NCBI RefSeq assembly: GCF_014640815.1
Contig: NZ_BMHM01000002.1
Location: 186,001 to 250,000, forward strand
Direction: 5' to 3'
Source of the DNA: Vreelandella lutescens
Lineage (GTDB): Bacteria; Pseudomonadota; Gammaproteobacteria; Pseudomonadales; Halomonadaceae
DNA: 64,000 nucleotides
The notes below the pieces were generated by a model, which was not told the origin of the DNA, did not search any database, and was given only the letters and a program-made list of their open reading frames with translations. Both the position numbers and the translations under genes were made by a program. Below, piece by piece: positions 8,875 to 19,075 of this stretch (positions within the stretch are counted from its first letter, which is position 1; each line of letters starts with the position of its first letter).

Positions 8875-9477
8875 TTAGTGATCGCCAAGTGGGTTCATAC
8901 CCACTTGGCGAAGCATGTTGCACAGCGCAATGAGTGGTAGGCCGATCAGCGCATTAGGGTCGCGTCCTTCTAAGCGCTCAAACAGCGCAATGCCTAACCC
9001 TTCCATACGAAAGCTGCCTGAGCTATCCAGCGGTTGCTCCAGTGCCACGTAACGCTCAATTTCCTGCTCGCTCAGTGTGCGAAAAACGACGTCAAACGGC
9101 TCGATATGCACCTGATGGCGCTGGTGGCGCGTATCTACCAGGGCAAGGCCAGTCAAAAACGTGACTTTATGGCCTGAAAAGCGCGCTAAGTTAGCCCGGG
9201 CTCGCTCAGCGGTATGCGGTTTGCCGAGAATGTCACCTTCAAACAGCGCTATTTGATCAGAGCCAATAATGCAGTGGTGGGGAAAGCGCTCGGCGACGGC
9301 GTTTGCCTTGCTCAGCGCTAGGCGGTGCACCAATGCCTGGGGTGACTCATCAGTCAGCGGTGTCTCATCAATATCGGGGGAGCAGCACTGGTAGGGAAGG
9401 TGTAGCCTATCCAGCAGCGCTTGACGAAAGCGCGAGCTAGAGGCGAGTACAAGAGGGGCGTCGGGTGTTTGTGGCAC
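8875..9477 (-). CDS. Maf-like 7-methyl-GTP pyrophosphatase (YceF type)
   Basis: Nucleotide pyrophosphatase of the Maf family. 200 residues with the LASSSRFRQALL N-terminus, the DETP loop, IGSDQ with the catalytic Asp, and the C-terminal SFRMEGLGIALFERLEGRDPN signature specific to the YceF branch, which in E. coli hydrolyses m7GTP; the dTTP/UTP-specific Maf branch differs here. It likely acts in nucleotide-pool sanitation. Encoded opposite to its neighbours, convergent with sppA and divergent from yceD. Its last codons form one arm of a strong inverted repeat (8883-8910). Confidence 0.88.
   Translation of the reverse strand: MPQTPDAPLVLASSSRFRQALLDRLHLPYQCCSPDIDETPLTDESPQALVHRLALSKANAVAERFPHHCIIGSDQIALFEGDILGKPHTAERARANLARFSGHKVTFLTGLALVDTRHQRHQVHIEPFDVVFRTLSEQEIERYVALEQPLDSSGSFRMEGLGIALFERLEGRDPNALIGLPLIALCNMLRQVGMNPLGDH
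8883..8910. terminator. 12-bp perfect hairpin at sppA/maf convergent ends
   Basis: CGCCAAGTGGGT (8883-8894) and ACCCACTTGGCG (8899-8910) are perfectly complementary around a TCAT loop. It lies inside the last codons of maf and just after the sppA stop. No U-tract follows on either strand, so it may be a 3'-end stabilising or rho-assisted structure rather than a classical intrinsic terminator. Confidence 0.6.
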
Positions 9478-9636
9478 TATCGTCTCCTAGTGGCCTAAAT
9501 GGCGTAATATGCATCGGCAATGAGTGTAGCGAAAGCGCAGCGGCATGCCTAATGACGCTGTTTCCATCGATAAACCGATAAGAATTATGCCATGAGCTTT
9601 GACACCAGGAGGGCGAGTGCCTATCATTGCGCGCCT

Positions 9637-10185
9637 ATGTTGACCTCACAACTCCCCAGCCGGGTTGAGCCTTATAAGCTTGCAGCCCGCCGCGAACGAC
9701 TTGAAGGCTTAGTGGCGCTGGATAAGCTGCCCCGCCTTGCTGAAGAAGCAGGTGACCAAACTGGCGACTGTCACGTCGTGCTTGAGTTTGGTGTAGATGC
9801 CCAAGGCCGTCGCGAAATTCGTGGCCATTTGCAAGCGACCCTGGCATTGCCTTGTCGCCGCTGTATGGTGCCGCTTAGCCAAGACGTTTCCAGTAACTTC
9901 CTGCTTGGAATGATTACAGATGAAGCCTTGGCGGCCGAGCTGCCTGCCAGTCATGAACCGGTGCTGGTGGAAAATGAACGGCTGGACTTGCTGACGGTAA
10001 TAGAGGATGAATTAATCCTCAGCTTGCCGCAGGTGGTCTATCACGATGAGACCGAATGCTATGTCTCGGCGGAGCAGCTGGTCAGCAAGACCGAAGGCGC
10101 GGCGGCGGAGTCCGCTTCAGCCAAGAATCCTTTCGCGGTGCTCAATGCTTTGAAAAGCAGTGGCGCTTTGAAGGGCAAAAAGTAA
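9637..10185 (+). CDS. yceD: YceD family protein (DUF177), 23S rRNA accumulation factor
   Basis: 182 residues from the chosen ATG. The family has CRRC (here LPCRRCMVPL), a central DLLTVIEDELILSLP segment and the C-terminal KNPFAVLNALK, all present and matching E. coli YceD (173 residues). It is conserved immediately upstream of rpmF in proteobacteria and linked to 23S rRNA accumulation and ribosome assembly. An upstream in-frame ATG at 9592 would add 15 residues with no homology to the E. coli N-terminus; I chose 9637 on the MLTSQLPSRVEPYKLA alignment, although its ribosome-binding site is poor, so the start is uncertain. Confidence 0.9.
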   Translation: MLTSQLPSRVEPYKLAARRERLEGLVALDKLPRLAEEAGDQTGDCHVVLEFGVDAQGRREIRGHLQATLALPCRRCMVPLSQDVSSNFLLGMITDEALAAELPASHEPVLVENERLDLLTVIEDELILSLPQVVYHDETECYVSAEQLVSKTEGAAAESASAKNPFAVLNALKSSGALKGKK

Positions 10186-10221
10186 GCATCACTTACCCTA
10201 CATACCTTGGAGTAAACACCC

Positions 10222-10392
10222 ATGGCAGTTCAACAGAACCGTAAAACTCGTTCCAAGCGCGGCATGCGTCGTAGCCACGATGCGCTGAGCGCACCGACTC
10301 TGTCCCAGGACAAAGAAACCGGCACCACTCACCTGCGTCACCACGTATCTCCGGATGGTTTCTATCGTGGTCGTAAGGTAGTTGAGGTTTAA
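10222..10392 (+). CDS. rpmF: 50S ribosomal protein L32
   Basis: 56-residue basic protein beginning [20 protein letters not shown] and ending [10 protein letters not shown], diagnostic of bacterial L32. The Cys-free form is seen (no zinc-ribbon cysteines). Its start follows an AGTAA-rich ribosome-binding region 36 bp after yceD. It is co-transcribed with yceD and the plsX-fab genes, the usual proteobacterial arrangement linking ribosome and membrane synthesis. Confidence 0.97.
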   Translation: MAVQQNRKTRSKRGMRRSHDALSAPTLSQDKETGTTHLRHHVSPDGFYRGRKVVEV

Positions 10393-10423
10393 TCCTTAAC
10401 TCTTGATCGAGTGGTGAAGCAGA

Positions 10424-11446
10424 GTGGGTGCAGTGCGCCTAGCCATTGATGTCATGGGGGGTGACCAAGGCCCCCGTGCCATCATTGAGGGGGCTGCCAG
10501 GGCAGTGATAGAGCGTCCTGACCTAGAGCTCACTCTGTTTGGCCCGCATCAGCGTATTATCGCTGAGCTTTCGCGCTTGCCGCAGCCCTTGGCTGCGGCA
10601 GTGTCACGTTTAGTGGCCAGCGATGCGCCTGATGCTGTGTTGCAAGATGCCTCTGCGGCCTGGGCGTTGCGACATGGGCACGAGACCAGCATGGCGTATA
10701 TGTTGCGCTCCGTTGCCAATGGTAATGCAGCTGCCGGTGTGAGTGCGGGAAACACGGGTGCGCTTGTGGCGCTGGCTAGGCGTGAGCTTGGTATGCTGCC
10801 AGGTTTTTCGAGGCCTGCTATCAGTACGGCGATTCCCTCGCGGGGTGGCCGACGCTGCTATTTGCTGGATTTAGGCGCGAATGTGGATTCGCCTGCGTCG
10901 CGTTTAGTCGATTTCGCCATGATGGGTGCGGCGATGTCTCAATGTGTCGATGGTATCGAATGTCCCCGGGTGGCGTTGCTGAATGTGGGTGCAGAAGCAA
11001 CGAAAGGAAGCGCTACGGTGCGTGAAGCGGACCGGCTTCTGCGTGAATGCTCTCACACGTTGCGTTTTGCCTATCAGGGGTATGCCGAGGGTGGTGACAT
11101 CTTTCAGGGTGACATTGATGTCATGGTTTGCGACGGTTTCGTGGGGAATGTAACGCTCAAGGCGAGCGAAGGTTTGACCCGTATGCTGGTAGAGCGTGTG
11201 CAAATGGCGTTTGAGTCACGTCTTTGTGGGCGGTTAGCAAGTTTACTGGCCAAACCTGTGCTGAAGCGGCTCAAGCAGGAGCTTGATCCCGTTCGTTACA
11301 ATGGCGCAAGCCTACTTGGGTTAAAACGTATTGTGGTGAAAAGCCACGGTGGTGCCCGTGCAGACGGGTTCTACTATGCTATTCAGCGAGCATTGCAGGA
11401 AGTGGAGCATGATCTGCCTGCTCAACTTGCCAAGCGCTGGGCTTAG
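10424..11446 (+). CDS. plsX: Phosphate acyltransferase PlsX
   Basis: Converts acyl-ACP to acyl-phosphate for phospholipid synthesis (peripheral membrane). 340 residues with the signature LAIDVMGGDQGP N-terminus, VSAGNTGAL, LDLGANVD, VCDGFVGNVTLK and the C-terminal NGASLLGL...VKSHGGA. The start is a GTG; a second in-frame GTG at 10433 is also possible. It is followed by a 154-bp gap before fabD, where E. coli would carry fabH; here no gene is present, but a 10-bp inverted repeat is. Confidence 0.95.
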   Translation: MGAVRLAIDVMGGDQGPRAIIEGAARAVIERPDLELTLFGPHQRIIAELSRLPQPLAAAVSRLVASDAPDAVLQDASAAWALRHGHETSMAYMLRSVANGNAAAGVSAGNTGALVALARRELGMLPGFSRPAISTAIPSRGGRRCYLLDLGANVDSPASRLVDFAMMGAAMSQCVDGIECPRVALLNVGAEATKGSATVREADRLLRECSHTLRFAYQGYAEGGDIFQGDIDVMVCDGFVGNVTLKASEGLTRMLVERVQMAFESRLCGRLASLLAKPVLKRLKQELDPVRYNGASLLGLKRIVVKSHGGARADGFYYAIQRALQEVEHDLPAQLAKRWA

Positions 11447-11494
11447 CTCACTTGGCCTGAGCGGGAGGCAACAATGCGTTGTATGATTTTTGCG

Positions 11495-11550
11495 GGTTAT
11501 TGGCGGCAGCAGGATATGCCTAACGCTGTTTATCAGCAGTGCCAATAACC
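11495..11550 (+). promoter_or_regulatory. Long-loop 10-bp inverted repeat between plsX and fabD
   Basis: GGTTATTGGC (11495-11504) and GCCAATAACC (11541-11550) are perfectly complementary and enclose 36 nt, which contain a smaller GATA/TATC pairing. It lies 50 nt upstream of the fabD start. Candidate operator pair or mRNA structure controlling fabD; no T-tract, so not a simple terminator. Confidence 0.5.
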
Positions 11551-11600
11551 ACGCTTATCGCTCAACTGAGCAAATGCCTACAAGAGCAAAGGTGAACGAC

Positions 11601-12560
11601 ATGTCTCAACCCCTTGCCCTCATTTTTCCCGGGCAAGGCTCTCAGCAGCTTGGGATGTTGCGAGAGCTAGCCGAGCGCTACAGTGTGGTGGGAACGACAT
11701 TTGAGGAAGCATCCGACGCACTGGGCTACGATTTGTGGAAAGTCGTCCAGGAAGGTCCTGAAGATGCACTTAATGCAACGGCCTGCACCCAGCCCGCGCT
11801 ACTGACATCAAGCGTCGCCATTTGGCGTGTATGGCAGGAGCTGGAAGGGCCTCGCCCCAGTATTATGGCGGGGCACAGTCTGGGTGAATACAGTGCGATG
11901 GTCTGCGCTGGCGTCATGGGTTTTGCGGAAGGTGTGCAGCTTGTACGCTTGCGCGGCGAGGCCATGCAGGACGCTGTGCCAGCAGGTCAGGGCGGCATGG
12001 CTGCTATTTTAGGGCTTGATGACGCTGCCGTAGAGGCCGCTTGTGCTAATGCTGCACAAGGTGACGTTGTTTCTGCCGTGAACTATAACTCTCCCGGTCA
12101 GGTGGTGATTGCCGGTAGCAAGCCCGCTGTTGAGCGTGCTATTGCTGCGTGCCAAGAAGCAGGTGCGAAACGTGCGCTTGCGCTCCCTGTGTCAGTACCT
12201 TCCCACTGTGCCCTGATGCGGCCTGCCGCAGAGCGCCTTGCTGCAGCAATGCAGGCGATTGAGCTGCGTGCACCCCGCTACACTGTTATTCAAAACGTCG
12301 ACGCTCAGGCGCATGCGGATGTTGATACGCTGCGTACTCGTTTGATCGAGCAGCTTTATCAGCCGGTTCGTTGGTCCTCTTGCGTTGAAGCGATGTCTGA
12401 GCAGGGTGCTAATGTCTTTATCGAGTGTGGGCCCGGCAAAGTGCTGACAGGTTTGAATAAGCGTATTGTGCGCGGAGCCAAAGGGCTTGCGGTCAATGAC
12501 CCTGACAGTTTGGACGCAGCACTCGAGCTTGCGCGAGAAACGTTAGCGGGTAATGCGTGA
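11601..12560 (+). CDS. fabD: Malonyl-CoA:ACP transacylase
   Basis: Loads malonate from CoA onto acyl carrier protein for chain elongation. 319 residues from the ATG giving MSQPLALIFPGQGSQ, the conserved N-terminus. Catalytic Ser93 is in GHSLGEYS and His202 in PSHCALM (E. coli Ser92/His201). The frame stays open further upstream to 11490, but that extension has no family counterpart. It is followed by fabG after 52 bp. Confidence 0.95.
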   Translation: MSQPLALIFPGQGSQQLGMLRELAERYSVVGTTFEEASDALGYDLWKVVQEGPEDALNATACTQPALLTSSVAIWRVWQELEGPRPSIMAGHSLGEYSAMVCAGVMGFAEGVQLVRLRGEAMQDAVPAGQGGMAAILGLDDAAVEAACANAAQGDVVSAVNYNSPGQVVIAGSKPAVERAIAACQEAGAKRALALPVSVPSHCALMRPAAERLAAAMQAIELRAPRYTVIQNVDAQAHADVDTLRTRLIEQLYQPVRWSSCVEAMSEQGANVFIECGPGKVLTGLNKRIVRGAKGLAVNDPDSLDAALELARETLAGNA

Positions 12561-12612
12561 TAAACGGCTATTTTCAGCTACCCTTGCTTAGTTCAGTGGA
12601 AGGAAGAGTGTT

Positions 12613-13356
12613 ATGACGCAAGAAAAACGAGTTGCATTGGTAACGGGTGCCAGCCGAGGCATTGGCCGCGCCATTGCCCATGAGCTTGGTCGCCAGGGTC
12701 GAATCGTTATCGGAACGGCCACCAGCGAATCTGGCGCTGAAAAAATTGATGCTGACCTCAAAGCGAATGGCTTTGAAGGTGCAGGCATGTGCTTGAACGT
12801 GACGGAGCAAGCTAGCATCGATGAGGTGCTGAAGACGATCGCCGAGCGTTTTGGTGCACCGACTATTTTGGTTAACAATGCGGGCATCACCCGTGATAAC
12901 CTCCTGATGCGGATGAAAGAGGACGAGTGGGACTCCGTTATGGATACCAACCTCAAATCTGTCTACCGTGTCAGCAAGGCGTGCCTACGAGGCATGACCA
13001 AAGCGCGTTTTGGGCGTATTGTGTCTATTAGCTCTGTTGTGGCCACCATGGGTAACCTGGGCCAAACTAACTACGCCGCTGCTAAAGCGGGTATGGAAGG
13101 CTTTAGCCGTGCGTTAGCGCGTGAAGTGGCCTCCCGTGCGATTACGGTGAATGCCGTTGCGCCAGGTTTCATCGCGACTGATATGACCGAAGCGCTTCCT
13201 GAAGCGCAGCACGAAATGTTGCTGAAACAGATCCCGCTGGCGCGTCTGGGTGGGCCAGAAGAAATTGCCGCTGCCGTTGGCTTTTTGACAAGCGATGGCG
13301 CAGGCTATATCACTGGTGAAACGCTGCACGTGAACGGCGGTATGAATATGCGTTGA
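12613..13356 (+). CDS. fabG: 3-oxoacyl-ACP reductase
   Basis: NADPH-dependent reduction of beta-ketoacyl-ACP. 247 residues (E. coli 244). It is a short-chain dehydrogenase with the cofactor motif TGASRGIG (11-18), NNAGITRD, and the catalytic triad Ser141, Tyr154 and Lys158 in NYAAAKAG. The C-terminal [15 protein letters not shown] matches FabG proper. Start ATG with an upstream AGGAAGAG ribosome-binding site. Confidence 0.95.
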   Translation: MTQEKRVALVTGASRGIGRAIAHELGRQGRIVIGTATSESGAEKIDADLKANGFEGAGMCLNVTEQASIDEVLKTIAERFGAPTILVNNAGITRDNLLMRMKEDEWDSVMDTNLKSVYRVSKACLRGMTKARFGRIVSISSVVATMGNLGQTNYAAAKAGMEGFSRALAREVASRAITVNAVAPGFIATDMTEALPEAQHEMLLKQIPLARLGGPEEIAAAVGFLTSDGAGYITGETLHVNGGMNMR

Positions 13357-13374
13357 TGGCCTTGGGCTTGGCGG

Positions 13375-13401
13375 TTGCGTCAGCTTAAGGGCGTCTATAA
13401 A
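13375..13401 (+). promoter_or_regulatory. Candidate acpP promoter
   Basis: TATAAA at 13396-13401 with a TTGCGT-like -35 at 13375-13380 (15-bp spacer, or 16 if shifted one base). It would give acpP a dedicated promoter, as expected for this abundant protein. Inference from consensus only. Confidence 0.4.
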
Positions 13402-13480
13402 CTACCCCGCAGCTTTTGGCTTGCGGTTTCCAAATAGCTGGTTATCTCTAACGGCTAATGTGAACGACTGGAGTACGTTG

Positions 13481-13714
13481 ATGAGTACTATTGAAGAGCG
13501 CGTAAAGAAAGTAGTAGCAGAGCGCCTGAACGTTAAAGAAGAAGACATCCAGAACAGCTCTTCTTTCACTGAAGACCTGGGTGCTGACTCTCTTGACACC
13601 GTTGAACTGGTGATGGCGTTGGAAGAGGAATTCGACACTGAAATTCCTGATGAAGAAGCTGAAAAAATCACCACGGTTCAAGAAGCTATCGACTACGTAA
13701 ACGCCCACCAGTAA
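13481..13714 (+). CDS. acpP: Acyl carrier protein
   Basis: 77-residue, highly acidic carrier that holds fatty-acyl chains on a 4'-phosphopantetheine. The attachment motif DSL places Ser37 correctly ([18 protein letters not shown]). The start chosen is the ATG giving [10 protein letters not shown], which is universal in the family, although the frame is open 60 bp further upstream. AcpS, which installs the prosthetic group, is encoded at 57946-58323. A terminator follows directly. Confidence 0.98.
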   Translation: MSTIEERVKKVVAERLNVKEEDIQNSSSFTEDLGADSLDTVELVMALEEEFDTEIPDEEAEKITTVQEAIDYVNAHQ

Positions 13715-13764
13715 GGGCACGGTCGACGCTGTGAACCAGGGTGGGGTGTTAACCACCCGTATCT

Positions 13765-13796
13765 AAAAAGCCGTCCTGATACAGGGCGGCTTTTTT
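13765..13796 (+). terminator. Rho-independent terminator after acpP
   Basis: Stem AAAAAGCCGTCCTG / CAGGGCGGCTTTTT with one internal mismatch and a short ATA loop, ending in six T. It lets acpP be transcribed apart from the downstream fabF. Confidence 0.85.
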
Positions 13797-13811
13797 GCTT
13801 TACGGTCACAA

Positions 13812-13840
13812 TGAATATAACGTTCAATCTCCGTTATACT
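13812..13840 (+). promoter_or_regulatory. Candidate fabF promoter
   Basis: A good -10 TATACT (13835-13840) lies 69 bp upstream of fabF, just beyond the acpP terminator. The matching -35 (TGAATA, 13812-13817, 17-bp spacer) is poor. Confidence 0.35.
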
Positions 13841-13908
13841 AGTCACCAAATTTCTGCAGCAAATGACCCAGATGGGTCGTGTCACCATGGATGCCTGGAG
13901 GAAAGCTG

Positions 13909-15147
13909 ATGGCGCGAAGAAGGGTAGTGGTAACTGGGTTAGGCCTGGTGACCCCAGTGGGCAATAGCGTAAATGAGTCGTGGGCGAATATTGTCGCCGG
14001 CAAAAGCGGCATTGCACCTATTGAGCACTTCGATACCAGTGGCTTCAATACGCGGTTTGGTGGTTCGGTAAAGAATTTTGATATCAGCCCTTACCTGAAC
14101 CCCAAAGACGCTCGCAAAATGGATTTGTTTATTCAGTACGGTATGGCGGCCGGTGCCCAAGCGGTTCAGGATTCAGGCATAGAGTGTACCGAAGAGAATG
14201 CTGAGCGTATTGGTGTTGCGATTGGTTCAGGCATTGGCGGGCTGCCGATGATTGAGCATAACCATAACGCGCTCAATAAAGGGGGCGCACGCCGGGTGTC
14301 TCCGTTTTTTGTGCCGGGCTCCATCATTAATATGATTTCGGGCAATATGGCGATCCAGCACGGCTTTAAAGGCCCCAACATTGCCATTACCACAGCGTGC
14401 ACCACGGGTACCCATAACATTGGCTACAGTGCACGTACCATCGCCTATGGCGATGCAGATGTGATGGTGTGCGGTGGGGCTGAAATGGCCACTACGCCGC
14501 TTGGTTTAGGTGGTTTTTCGGCGGCTCGTGCGCTTTCAACCCGTAACGACGATCCACAAGCGGCGAGCCGCCCATGGGATGCTGACCGCGATGGTTTTGT
14601 GCTCTCGGATGGTGCGGGTGTGCTGGTGCTGGAAGAGTATGAACACGCAAAAGCACGTGGCGCTCACATTTATGCGGAGCTGGCGGGCTTTGGGATGAGT
14701 GATGATGCCTATCACATGACCGCACCGCCTGAAGATGGCCGTGGTGCGGCGCTTTCCATGAGTAACGCTGTGAAAGATGCGGGTATTTCCCCGGCGGACG
14801 TTCACTACATCAATGCGCACGGCACGTCGACGGCTGCTGGAGATTTGGCCGAGAGCCGTGCTATCGAGAAAGTGTTGGGCAGCGCTGCCCAGCAGGTGGC
14901 GGTGAGCTCTACCAAATCGATGATTGGTCATCTATTGGGAGCCGCTGGCGCAGTAGAGGCGGTCTTCAGCATTCTGGCTATTCGTGATCAGATTGCGCCG
15001 CCCACTATCAATCTGGATAACCCGCAAGAAGGCTGTAACCTGGACTACGTGCCCCACACTGCGCGAGAAATGCGCATTGAAGTCGCGCTCTCCAACTCGT
15101 TTGGATTTGGTGGCACCAACGGCTCGCTGCTGTTTAAAAAGGTGTAA
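13909..15147 (+). CDS. fabF: 3-oxoacyl-ACP synthase II
   Basis: Condensing enzyme (KAS II) for chain elongation. 412 residues (E. coli 413). The active-site Cys164 lies in [10 protein letters not shown], with catalytic His in NAHGTST and GHLLGAAGA, and the C-terminal [10 protein letters not shown] is standard. The ATG at 13909 follows a good TGGAGG ribosome-binding site and gives the conserved [18 protein letters not shown]; an upstream ATG at 13879 would add ten unmatched residues. Confidence 0.96.
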   Translation: MARRRVVVTGLGLVTPVGNSVNESWANIVAGKSGIAPIEHFDTSGFNTRFGGSVKNFDISPYLNPKDARKMDLFIQYGMAAGAQAVQDSGIECTEENAERIGVAIGSGIGGLPMIEHNHNALNKGGARRVSPFFVPGSIINMISGNMAIQHGFKGPNIAITTACTTGTHNIGYSARTIAYGDADVMVCGGAEMATTPLGLGGFSAARALSTRNDDPQAASRPWDADRDGFVLSDGAGVLVLEEYEHAKARGAHIYAELAGFGMSDDAYHMTAPPEDGRGAALSMSNAVKDAGISPADVHYINAHGTSTAAGDLAESRAIEKVLGSAAQQVAVSSTKSMIGHLLGAAGAVEAVFSILAIRDQIAPPTINLDNPQEGCNLDYVPHTAREMRIEVALSNSFGFGGTNGSLLFKKV

Positions 15148-15153
15148 CGCTTG

Positions 15154-15975
15154 ATGCCAATGCCCCAGGTGCCATTCGATGACCGCGGGCTAGCGTATGG
15201 TGACGGAATATTTGAAACAGTACTGCTTCGCGACGGTCAGCCTGTGCTCTGGGATTACCACCGCGCTCGTTTAGAGCAGGGCTGCCAGCGATTGAATATT
15301 CCGTTACCTTCTGCTCAACAGCTGGTTCAGACGTGGCAGTCGCCGCCAACATCAGCGCTGGAAGTGCTCAAGCTCATCTTGACCCGTGGTAGTGGAGGTC
15401 GAGGTTATGCACTGCCTGAGCACGTTGAGCCTCGATTGATAAGCCGTCGGATGCCGTTTGCCGCTAACGCAGAGCGTTGGCAGGGAGGGGTTTGTGTGCG
15501 GTTATGCCATTTACGCTTAGGGCACCAGCCGTTGCTGGCCGGTATCAAGCACCTTAACCGCCTGGAAAACGTGCTGGCTCGCCAAGAGTGGCAGGATAGC
15601 CGTATTGCCGAAGGCCTATTGGCTGACTCGTCAGGCAAGATGGTGGAAGCCACCAGTATGAATCTGTTCTGGTCGTCCAATGGGGTGCTTTGGACACCCT
15701 CTGTCGACCACTGTGGCGTGGCGGGAACGCTGCGTGCTGCACTGCTGGCTCAGGGTGTGATCCGAGAAGGCACGCTGTCGATAGATGACTTACCTCACAG
15801 TGAGCGCCTATGGGTAGGTAATTCAGTGCAAGGTGTGTGGCCCGTTAGTGAGCTTTTAGATGCACATGATAATGTGCTGGCCACTTGGCCGATGCACAAC
15901 GCCCCTGATCCACTCCAGGGCGAGGCGCATCGGTTACTGGGTTACCGCGAGTTTCCCGCGTCAGAGTCCAAATAA
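15154..15975 (+). CDS. pabC: Aminodeoxychorismate lyase
   Basis: PLP enzyme (fold type IV) that releases p-aminobenzoate and pyruvate from aminodeoxychorismate for folate synthesis. 273 residues with DRGLAYGDGIFETV near the N-terminus and the PLP Lys132 in GIKHLNRLENV. Branched-chain aminotransferases and D-amino-acid transaminases share the fold, but position between fabF and mltG is the classical pabC location. I take the ATG at 15154, since the TTG just before it gives only one extra residue. Confidence 0.92.
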   Translation: MPMPQVPFDDRGLAYGDGIFETVLLRDGQPVLWDYHRARLEQGCQRLNIPLPSAQQLVQTWQSPPTSALEVLKLILTRGSGGRGYALPEHVEPRLISRRMPFAANAERWQGGVCVRLCHLRLGHQPLLAGIKHLNRLENVLARQEWQDSRIAEGLLADSSGKMVEATSMNLFWSSNGVLWTPSVDHCGVAGTLRAALLAQGVIREGTLSIDDLPHSERLWVGNSVQGVWPVSELLDAHDNVLATWPMHNAPDPLQGEAHRLLGYREFPASESK

Positions 15976-15993
15976 ATTGATTGAGGTGTCAAC

Positions 15994-16998
15994 GTGAAAC
16001 GGTTATTTGCCGTCTTAGGGGTATTAGTTGTGCTGGCCGTTGCCGCCGCTGCTGGCGGCTATGCCTATTGGCAGGCGCGTTTAACGGCACCCATTGCAGT
16101 AGAGGAGCCAACGCTATACCAAGTGCCTGCAGGCGCTGGCTTTCATCAGGTCATCCGCGATTTAGAAGCCCAAGGGGTGATTGAGGATGCCTGGGCGTAT
16201 CAGGTGCTGGCGCGGATAGACCCCGAGCAGGTGCCGCGCCTGCGGGTGGGTGAGTACCGCCTATTGCCGGGTATGAGTGGCCTGGAGCTTATGGCCCTGT
16301 TGGGTAGTAATAACGTTGTCACTTACTCGCTTACGGTACCCGAGGGCTGGACCTTCCGCCAAATGCGAGCGCTACTCAATAGTGCACCGAAGCTTGAAAA
16401 CCTTACTGCAGACATGAGCGACGACGAAGTCATGGCATTACTCGGTCGCGAAGGCACTTTTCCTGAGGGGTGGTTCTTCCCTGATACGTATCGCTATCAC
16501 CTGGGTATGAGTGATGTGGATATTTTGCGCCAGTCCCTTAACCGCATGGAGCGTATTTTGGAAGAGGTTTGGGCGGAGCGTGATGACGACCTGACCATTG
16601 AAACACCCTATGACGCCCTGATTATGGCATCGCTGATTGAACGTGAAACCGGTGCGCCTGAAGAGCGTCGTGAAATTGCCGGGGTGTTTAAGCGTCGTAT
16701 GGAGCGTGGCATGCGTCTACAAACCGACCCTACGGTTATCTACGGTATGGGGGAGCGTTATGAAGGGCGTATTACACGAGCTGACCTGCGTGAAGCGACT
16801 CCTTACAATACCTACGTGATTAACGGTATGCCCCCCACGCCGATTGCTATGCCTGGGCGAGCATCGCTTGAAGCGGCGGTGAAACCACTACCCGGTGAGA
16901 CGCTCTACTTTGTCTCTAAAGGTGATGGGACGCACCAGTTTTCGCGCACCTTGCGCGAGCATAATAATGCGGTGAATCGCTATATTCGGAATCGTTAA
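15994..16998 (+). CDS. mltG: Endolytic murein transglycosylase
   Basis: Cleaves nascent glycan strands and so sets their length; inner membrane with a periplasmic active site. 334 residues (E. coli YceG 340). One N-terminal TM helix at about 4-24, a LysM-like subdomain, then the YceG catalytic domain with Glu216 in MASLIERETG (E. coli E218) and the LQTDPTVIYG and TPYNTY...PPTPIAMPG motifs. GTG start with a TGAGGTG ribosome-binding site 19 bp after pabC. Confidence 0.94.
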   Translation: MKRLFAVLGVLVVLAVAAAAGGYAYWQARLTAPIAVEEPTLYQVPAGAGFHQVIRDLEAQGVIEDAWAYQVLARIDPEQVPRLRVGEYRLLPGMSGLELMALLGSNNVVTYSLTVPEGWTFRQMRALLNSAPKLENLTADMSDDEVMALLGREGTFPEGWFFPDTYRYHLGMSDVDILRQSLNRMERILEEVWAERDDDLTIETPYDALIMASLIERETGAPEERREIAGVFKRRMERGMRLQTDPTVIYGMGERYEGRITRADLREATPYNTYVINGMPPTPIAMPGRASLEAAVKPLPGETLYFVSKGDGTHQFSRTLREHNNAVNRYIRNR

Positions 16999-17043
16999 GT
17001 GGCTGTCAATGTTGAACATGATGAGAGCGTACCTATTGAGTGA

Positions 17044-18680
<1,637 letters not shown>

Positions 18681-18703
18681 CAATCTGATCTAACGAGGTA
18701 GTG

Positions 18704-19039
18704 ATGGCTGCTCAAAAAGCGCTCTCTTTAACGATACCCGACGTGCCCACGCTGCTATCTGCCTATATGCCGTTTTTGGATCGAGGGGGCATTTTTGTGC
18801 CTACCAAAACGCTGTATAGCCTCGGCCAATCCGTCATGCTGCTGTTAACGTTACCGGGAGAGAGCGAACGGCTCTCTGTTTCCGGACATGTGATTTGGAT
18901 CTCCCCAGAAGGCGTGAGCGGTCGGCGTATGCCGGGTATTGGCGTGCACTTTAGCCAGCAGGATTACTCTGTCCGTGACCGTATTGAAACGCTGCTGGCT
19001 GGACAGCTCGATAAAGCACCTCCCTCGTTTACGCTCTAA
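18704..19039 (+). CDS. pilZ: Type IV pilus PilZ protein
   Basis: 111-residue single PilZ domain. Position between holB and tatD is the Pseudomonas pilZ locus, where it is needed for type IV pilus biogenesis and contacts the pilus machinery (PilB/FimX). Like P. aeruginosa PilZ it shows no RxxxR motif, so it probably does not bind c-di-GMP itself. The ATG at 18704 has a GAGG ribosome-binding site at 18695-18698; an adjacent GTG (18701) is possible. No other pilus genes lie in the window. Confidence 0.88.
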   Translation: MAAQKALSLTIPDVPTLLSAYMPFLDRGGIFVPTKTLYSLGQSVMLLLTLPGESERLSVSGHVIWISPEGVSGRRMPGIGVHFSQQDYSVRDRIETLLAGQLDKAPPSFTL

Positions 19040-19075
19040 GCCTGCTTCCTTCTATTTACCTCCAAAGAGTACTGC

